DNA of 64,000 bases from Bacillus sp. MYb209 (GTDB lineage Bacteria; Bacillota; Bacilli; Bacillales; Bacillaceae_G), in the NCBI RefSeq assembly GCF_002975175.1, contig NZ_PCNZ01000004.1, positions 124,001 to 188,000 on the forward strand, in the 5' to 3' direction. A program made the translations under genes and the position numbers. Positions 61,134 through 64,000 of the stretch are shown one piece after another (the first letter of the stretch is position 1; every line of letters starts with the position of its first letter). The notes under the pieces were generated by a model, which saw nothing but the letters and a program-made list of their open reading frames with translations, had not been told where the DNA came from and made no database searches.

Positions 61134-62426
61134 ATGTTAGGCCGATTTATTCGCAGACCTAGTATGATTCTTTTAGGAATCATTATGATAGTTGGTTTTG
61201 CACTTCGTTTTATAACTATACAAACACATGGTGCAGATTTGACCATAGCTAGTGATGATATAGGTTATCAAAAAACAGCTACTATTTTATTAAAAACGGG
61301 AACGTTAACATATCATGAGCCTGATAAACCAACTATTCATATTATGCCAGGTTTTCCAGCTTTATTAGCTGCTGTATTTTATTTTTTTGGTAATGGCGTT
61401 GACGGTCTCTTTGTGGCTAAATTAATCATTATAATATTAGGAGTACTAAGTATTTTTCTAACGTATAAGATTGGTACTTATTTGTTGAATCCCGCAGCAG
61501 GATTAATAGGTGCTTTCTTATTAGCAATTTATCCTCCGGAAATCGTTATAGAAAATTTAACATTAACAGAAGGTCCATTTTTATTCTTTTCGTTAGGACT
61601 ATTATATTGGAGTTTAAAATTAGCTGATACTCATTCAACGAAAGACCTTCTGATTGTATTAACATTCTACTTTTTAGCATTGTACTTCCGCGTGCAAATA
61701 GCTTTATATCCAATATTGCTGTTTATGTATCTTGTGATGAAGCGTTATCCGTTCCGTATTATGACGAAACAGGCATTTATAAGTATAGGAATAGCACTTA
61801 TAGTACTTGGACCATGGTGGGCTCGTAATTATATTCAATTCAATAAATTTATTCCGTTAACTGCTGGAGCAGGGAATCCATTATTACTAGGGACATATCA
61901 AGGCGAAGGCTATCCAGGAGGAAAGGATATGGGAGAACTTGAAGTAGAATTACATGCAAAATACCCTGACATTGAAGCACATGAATTTATGGAATTAGAA
62001 CAAAAAATAGCTATAGATAAAATGAAAGCATGGTGGAAGACAGACAAAGAGTCTATGATCCGGAGTTATTTAATTTTAAAACCAGAAATTCTTTGGAAGA
62101 AACCGTATTATTCTATAGAGCATAATATTGAAGTTTTTGATGTCTCTGCAAAAGATATGAATGAGATTTTTAACTTCATAAAACAGATGTTTTTAATATG
62201 TACAGTACTTTCATTTGTTTTTCTTTTGAAAAGGTGGAGAGAGACTACGTTTTTATGGTTAATCCTTTTATTACAAACGTACCTAACATGTCTGTATGTG
62301 GCATATGAACGATATGCACTCCCATTAATGCCACTGTTATTTATTGTAATAGGAGTAGGAATTGTAGCAACTGTAATGAAAGCAAATAAACTCATGTTTA
62401 AAAAAGAGATAGTTTTAAAAGGTTAA
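61134..62426 (+). CDS. GT39/ArnT-like membrane glycosyltransferase
   Basis: The 430-residue protein has about ten membrane segments and an extracytoplasmic loop with Asp41-Asp42 (S-D-D-I-G-Y), the acidic motif of PMT-type transferases. It would add a sugar from a lipid carrier to protein or polymer. ATG at 61134 has AAGGAGAGG upstream. The IS66 end is only 31 bp before the start. Confidence 0.82.
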   Translation: MLGRFIRRPSMILLGIIMIVGFALRFITIQTHGADLTIASDDIGYQKTATILLKTGTLTYHEPDKPTIHIMPGFPALLAAVFYFFGNGVDGLFVAKLIIIILGVLSIFLTYKIGTYLLNPAAGLIGAFLLAIYPPEIVIENLTLTEGPFLFFSLGLLYWSLKLADTHSTKDLLIVLTFYFLALYFRVQIALYPILLFMYLVMKRYPFRIMTKQAFISIGIALIVLGPWWARNYIQFNKFIPLTAGAGNPLLLGTYQGEGYPGGKDMGELEVELHAKYPDIEAHEFMELEQKIAIDKMKAWWKTDKESMIRSYLILKPEILWKKPYYSIEHNIEVFDVSAKDMNEIFNFIKQMFLICTVLSFVFLLKRWRETTFLWLILLLQTYLTCLYVAYERYALPLMPLLFIVIGVGIVATVMKANKLMFKKEIVLKG

Positions 62427-62459
62427 TAGAATAGAAAAAAAGCGCATTGTTCCGTTATC

Positions 62460-62546
62460 CATTAAGCTTTTAAAATTTTACGTTTCTTGTTATTCATCTT
62501 CTCTTTCGCTGTTTCAATATTATTCGCTACTCTCTTATGATCCAAA
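62460..62546 (-). pseudogene. leftover C-terminal frame after the recU fragment
   Basis: The minus strand encodes L-D-H-K-R-V-A-N-N-I-E-T-A-K-E-K-M-N-N and stops after K-I-L-K-A, in another frame than recU. Possibly the tail of a second phage gene fused by deletion. Confidence 0.35.
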
Positions 62547-62900
62547 TCAATTTATCATGCCATCTAACATCGCTCCCATCTCCCCTGCTTTCTTCAGGTA
62601 ATCTAATTGATGCTGTGCAATGTTCTTTAAATCAAATCTTCCAGCATTCTCTGTAGAATTCGCTTCAAATGCAATAGCTCGTCCCTTATACACGCCGTCA
62701 TAGTCTACTGTACTTTTAGCTTCATAGAATCCATTTAGTACACGGCCACCTTTACTTTTTAACACCTTCACAGGAGTGGGACGCTTGTTTATAAGCGCCA
62801 CTCCCCCTCTTTGATCCATTTCATTCGCTAGATTGATAAGCATTTCAAATGCCATTCCACGGTTTCCTAGTCCCATTGTTATTCCTCGCTTTCTATTCAA
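62547..62900 (-). pseudogene. phage-type Holliday-junction resolvase RecU, 3' truncated
   Basis: The 117 codons contain the RecU motifs G-N-R-G-M-A-F-E, K-R-P-T-P-V-K-V, K-S-T-V-D-Y-D-G-V and H-Q-L-D-Y-L. The C-terminal third of RecU is replaced by A-G-E-M-G-A-M-L-D-G-M-I-N and a stop. The nuclease core is partly present but the protein is probably inactive. Confidence 0.75.
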
Positions 62901-62968
62901 AGGATTATTTTATTAAGTTTCTACAAAATGGTAATTAATATATAATTAAATTATTCAAATCTTAGGTG

Positions 62969-63142
62969 GTGATACAAACGACTGATACAATCCGAATTAT
63001 TCTGTTCATTCTTGTAGGAATAAGTGCCGTGTTTTCTGTAATTAAAGAGTTTCAAAAAACAGAAAAAAGTAAATTTTGGATTACATTCGAATCTTTAATT
63101 CTTATAGGAGCAGCATGGATGTTAATAGGTCTTTTCATGTAA
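62969..63142 (+). CDS. small membrane protein, unknown
   Basis: The roughly 57-residue frame has two hydrophobic segments around E-F-Q-K-T-E-K-S-K. The start is uncertain: GTG at 62969 lies inside AGGTGGTG and no ATG fits. Likely a phage or island remnant. Confidence 0.45.
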   Translation: MIQTTDTIRIILFILVGISAVFSVIKEFQKTEKSKFWITFESLILIGAAWMLIGLFM

Positions 63143-63236
63143 CATACATAATAAATAAATTCTCCCCAAATGAACAAGACTCAATATTCCGTCAATACTG
63201 TAGACAACATTATATTTTCTACGATTCCTCCTTGGA

Positions 63237-63272
63237 GATGGGCAGTTAGCTTTTGCTAGCTGCTCTTTTTAC
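63237..63272 (+). terminator. plus-strand terminator
   Basis: GGGCAGTTAGC, TTTT, GCTAGCTGCTC, TTTTT. Confidence 0.75.
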
Positions 63273-63275
63273 GAA

Positions 63276-63365
63276 TACGATAAGATAAAGGGTAATGCCA
63301 AAATTACTGTCGGTAATATAAAAGAAAAAGTACATGAATATAAAGAACATAAAGAAAACAAATAA
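63276..63365 (+). pseudogene. 3' end of a CsbD-family gene
   Basis: The frame reads D-K-I-K-G-N-A-K-I-T-V-G-N-I-K-E-K-V-H then E-Y-K-E-H-K-E-N-K and stops, the CsbD C-terminus. It has no start codon. With the 5' piece at 60605 it appears to be one gene split by about 2.6 kb of foreign DNA, with the middle lost. Confidence 0.6.
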
Positions 63366-63391
63366 AAAAAGAGCCATCTGGCTCTTTTTAT
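63363..63391 (-). terminator. DUF2164 gene terminator
   Basis: AAAAAGAGCC, ATCT, GGCTCTTTTT. Confidence 0.85.
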
Positions 63392-63636
63392 TTACCTTCA
63401 CTCTTCTCTAACACATACAAATCTTCTTCAATATTCGTTAATTTCTCACTTACAAGTTTTCTTGCATCTCCAATTGCTTGATTGTATGCAAATGGTCCTA
63501 CTAATTTAATCATTTCTTCTATTAAACGTTCTGCTTGGAAACGTCCAATTTCATCTAAATCTTCTTCAACGAAAAATTGCTGAATTTGTGCTACAAGCTC
63601 TTCTTTTTTATCAGTTGGTATTTTTATGTTCATCAT
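63388..63636 (-). CDS. DUF2164 domain protein
   Basis: The 82-residue helical protein matches DUF2164 (E-E-L-V-A-Q-I-Q-Q-F-F, then L-V-G-P-F-A-Y-N-Q and E-E-D-L-Y-V-L-E). Function unknown. A second Met follows the first. Confidence 0.88.
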   Translation of the reverse strand: MMNIKIPTDKKEELVAQIQQFFVEEDLDEIGRFQAERLIEEMIKLVGPFAYNQAIGDARKLVSEKLTNIEEDLYVLEKSEGK

Positions 63637-63656
63637 CGTTAGTTACTCCTCTATAT

Positions 63657-64000
63657 TTAAGATAATACTTTTCTTAACTCTACCATAGAAAAGCGATTTC
63701 CTGGACAAGTTTTTGTAACCCCTTCTAACTCCCTATGGCCGAGTATATTTCCTTTCTCTATGGCAAACTGCTTCATAAACATTTTACATAAAGAATATAA
63801 TGAATTCATTTGTGCGGTAGTAGGATCATATTTATCAAAATTTCCCGTCATACATATTCCAATTGTATCACTATTATTATCTTTCGCATGTGCTCCAATA
63901 TGTAAACCTCGCCCTTCGACTACAGTTCCATCTTCTTCAATAAAATAATTGTAACCAATCCCGCTCCATCCTCTTACCTTTTGATGAAATTCGTGAGTTT
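63657..64000 (-). CDS. N-acetylmuramoyl-L-alanine amidase (PGRP/Amidase_2), partial
   Basis: The start lies beyond the window. About 114 residues are visible, with V-E-G-R-G-L-H-I-G-A-H-A, T-I-G-I-C-M-T-G-N-F and the zinc motif G-H-R-E-L ending T-K-T-C-P-G. This is a lysozyme-like phage or autolysin amidase that cleaves MurNAc-L-Ala bonds. Confidence 0.9.
   Translation of the reverse strand, partial: THEFHQKVRGWSGIGYNYFIEEDGTVVEGRGLHIGAHAKDNNSDTIGICMTGNFDKYDPTTAQMNSLYSLCKMFMKQFAIEKGNILGHRELEGVTKTCPGNRFSMVELRKVLS

Noticed and set aside
1-64000. CRISPR arrays, tRNA or rRNA genes
   Set aside because: No regularly spaced repeats and no cloverleaf or rRNA sequence noticed on either strand.

Overview
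This 64 kb window is a low-GC Firmicute chromosome segment, almost certainly from the Bacillus cereus group. The supporting evidence is the run of spore genes (sleL, tlp, sspN, sspO, sspP, a CotM-like coat protein), strong AAGGAGG-type ribosome sites, catabolite (cre) boxes, sigma-G/sigma-K promoters, short dispersed repeats that look like those of B. cereus genomes, and gene order shared with B. subtilis: parC-parE-yneT-plsY-yneR-yneP ... tlp-sspN-yneN-citB-sspO-sspP-cotM, and lcfB-bioY-yhfT-yhfS. All comparisons are from memory; no search was run.

Region by region. (1) 1-9.3 kb: amino-sugar / cell-wall recycling. A minus-strand cluster encodes MurQ, a three-part lactose/cellobiose-type PTS (IIB, IIC, IIA), a small membrane protein, a GH4 phospho-glycosidase, a MupG-type (DUF871) 6-phospho-N-acetylmuramidase, a BadF-type N-acetylglucosamine kinase and an RpiR regulator. 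A plus-strand anmK follows a decayed gene. Together they could import a phosphorylated GlcNAc/MurNAc disaccharide, cut it, and send both halves to GlcNAc-6-P. (2) 9.3-17.5 kb: a Gly/Cys-rich small protein, a methyltransferase, and three tandem oppA-like lipoproteins sharing one promoter design. (3) 17.5-23.8 kb: an ECF sigma / membrane regulator / LCP operon with an autoregulatory-type promoter, an ABC exporter divergent from a TetR repressor with two identical operators, and a Gfo/Idh oxidoreductase. (4) 23.9-33.7 kb: topoisomerase IV, a CoA-binding protein, an HtrA protease, an orphan response regulator, and the anaerobic ribonucleotide reductase nrdDG behind an Fnr-type promoter. (5) 33.9-48.1 kb: plsY, yneR, yneP, the spore-cortex enzyme sleL, small acid-soluble spore proteins, an exonuclease, a ResA-like thioredoxin, a small unknown cluster, an ABC exporter, a CPBP protease, aconitase, a polysaccharide deacetylase and a CotM-like protein. 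(6) 48.2-60.4 kb: an MFS transporter, an AlaX-type editing protein, a Nudix hydrolase, a thiolase / acyl-CoA ligase / BioY / LcfB fatty-acid-biotin block, an HTH-membrane protein and acetyltransferases. (7) 60.6-64 kb: a scar region with a CsbD gene broken into two ends, between which lie an IS66 transposase tail, a GT39 membrane glycosyltransferase, a truncated phage recU and a small membrane gene. A DUF2164 gene and a partial phage-type amidase follow.

The most interesting items are the PTS-coupled muropeptide-sugar cluster, the two BirA-type boxes at bioY, the split csbD locus, the duplicated TetR operator, the nrdDG-response regulator operon, a 31-residue membrane peptide whose ribosome site sits in a hairpin loop, and a thiolase that lacks the second catalytic cysteine.
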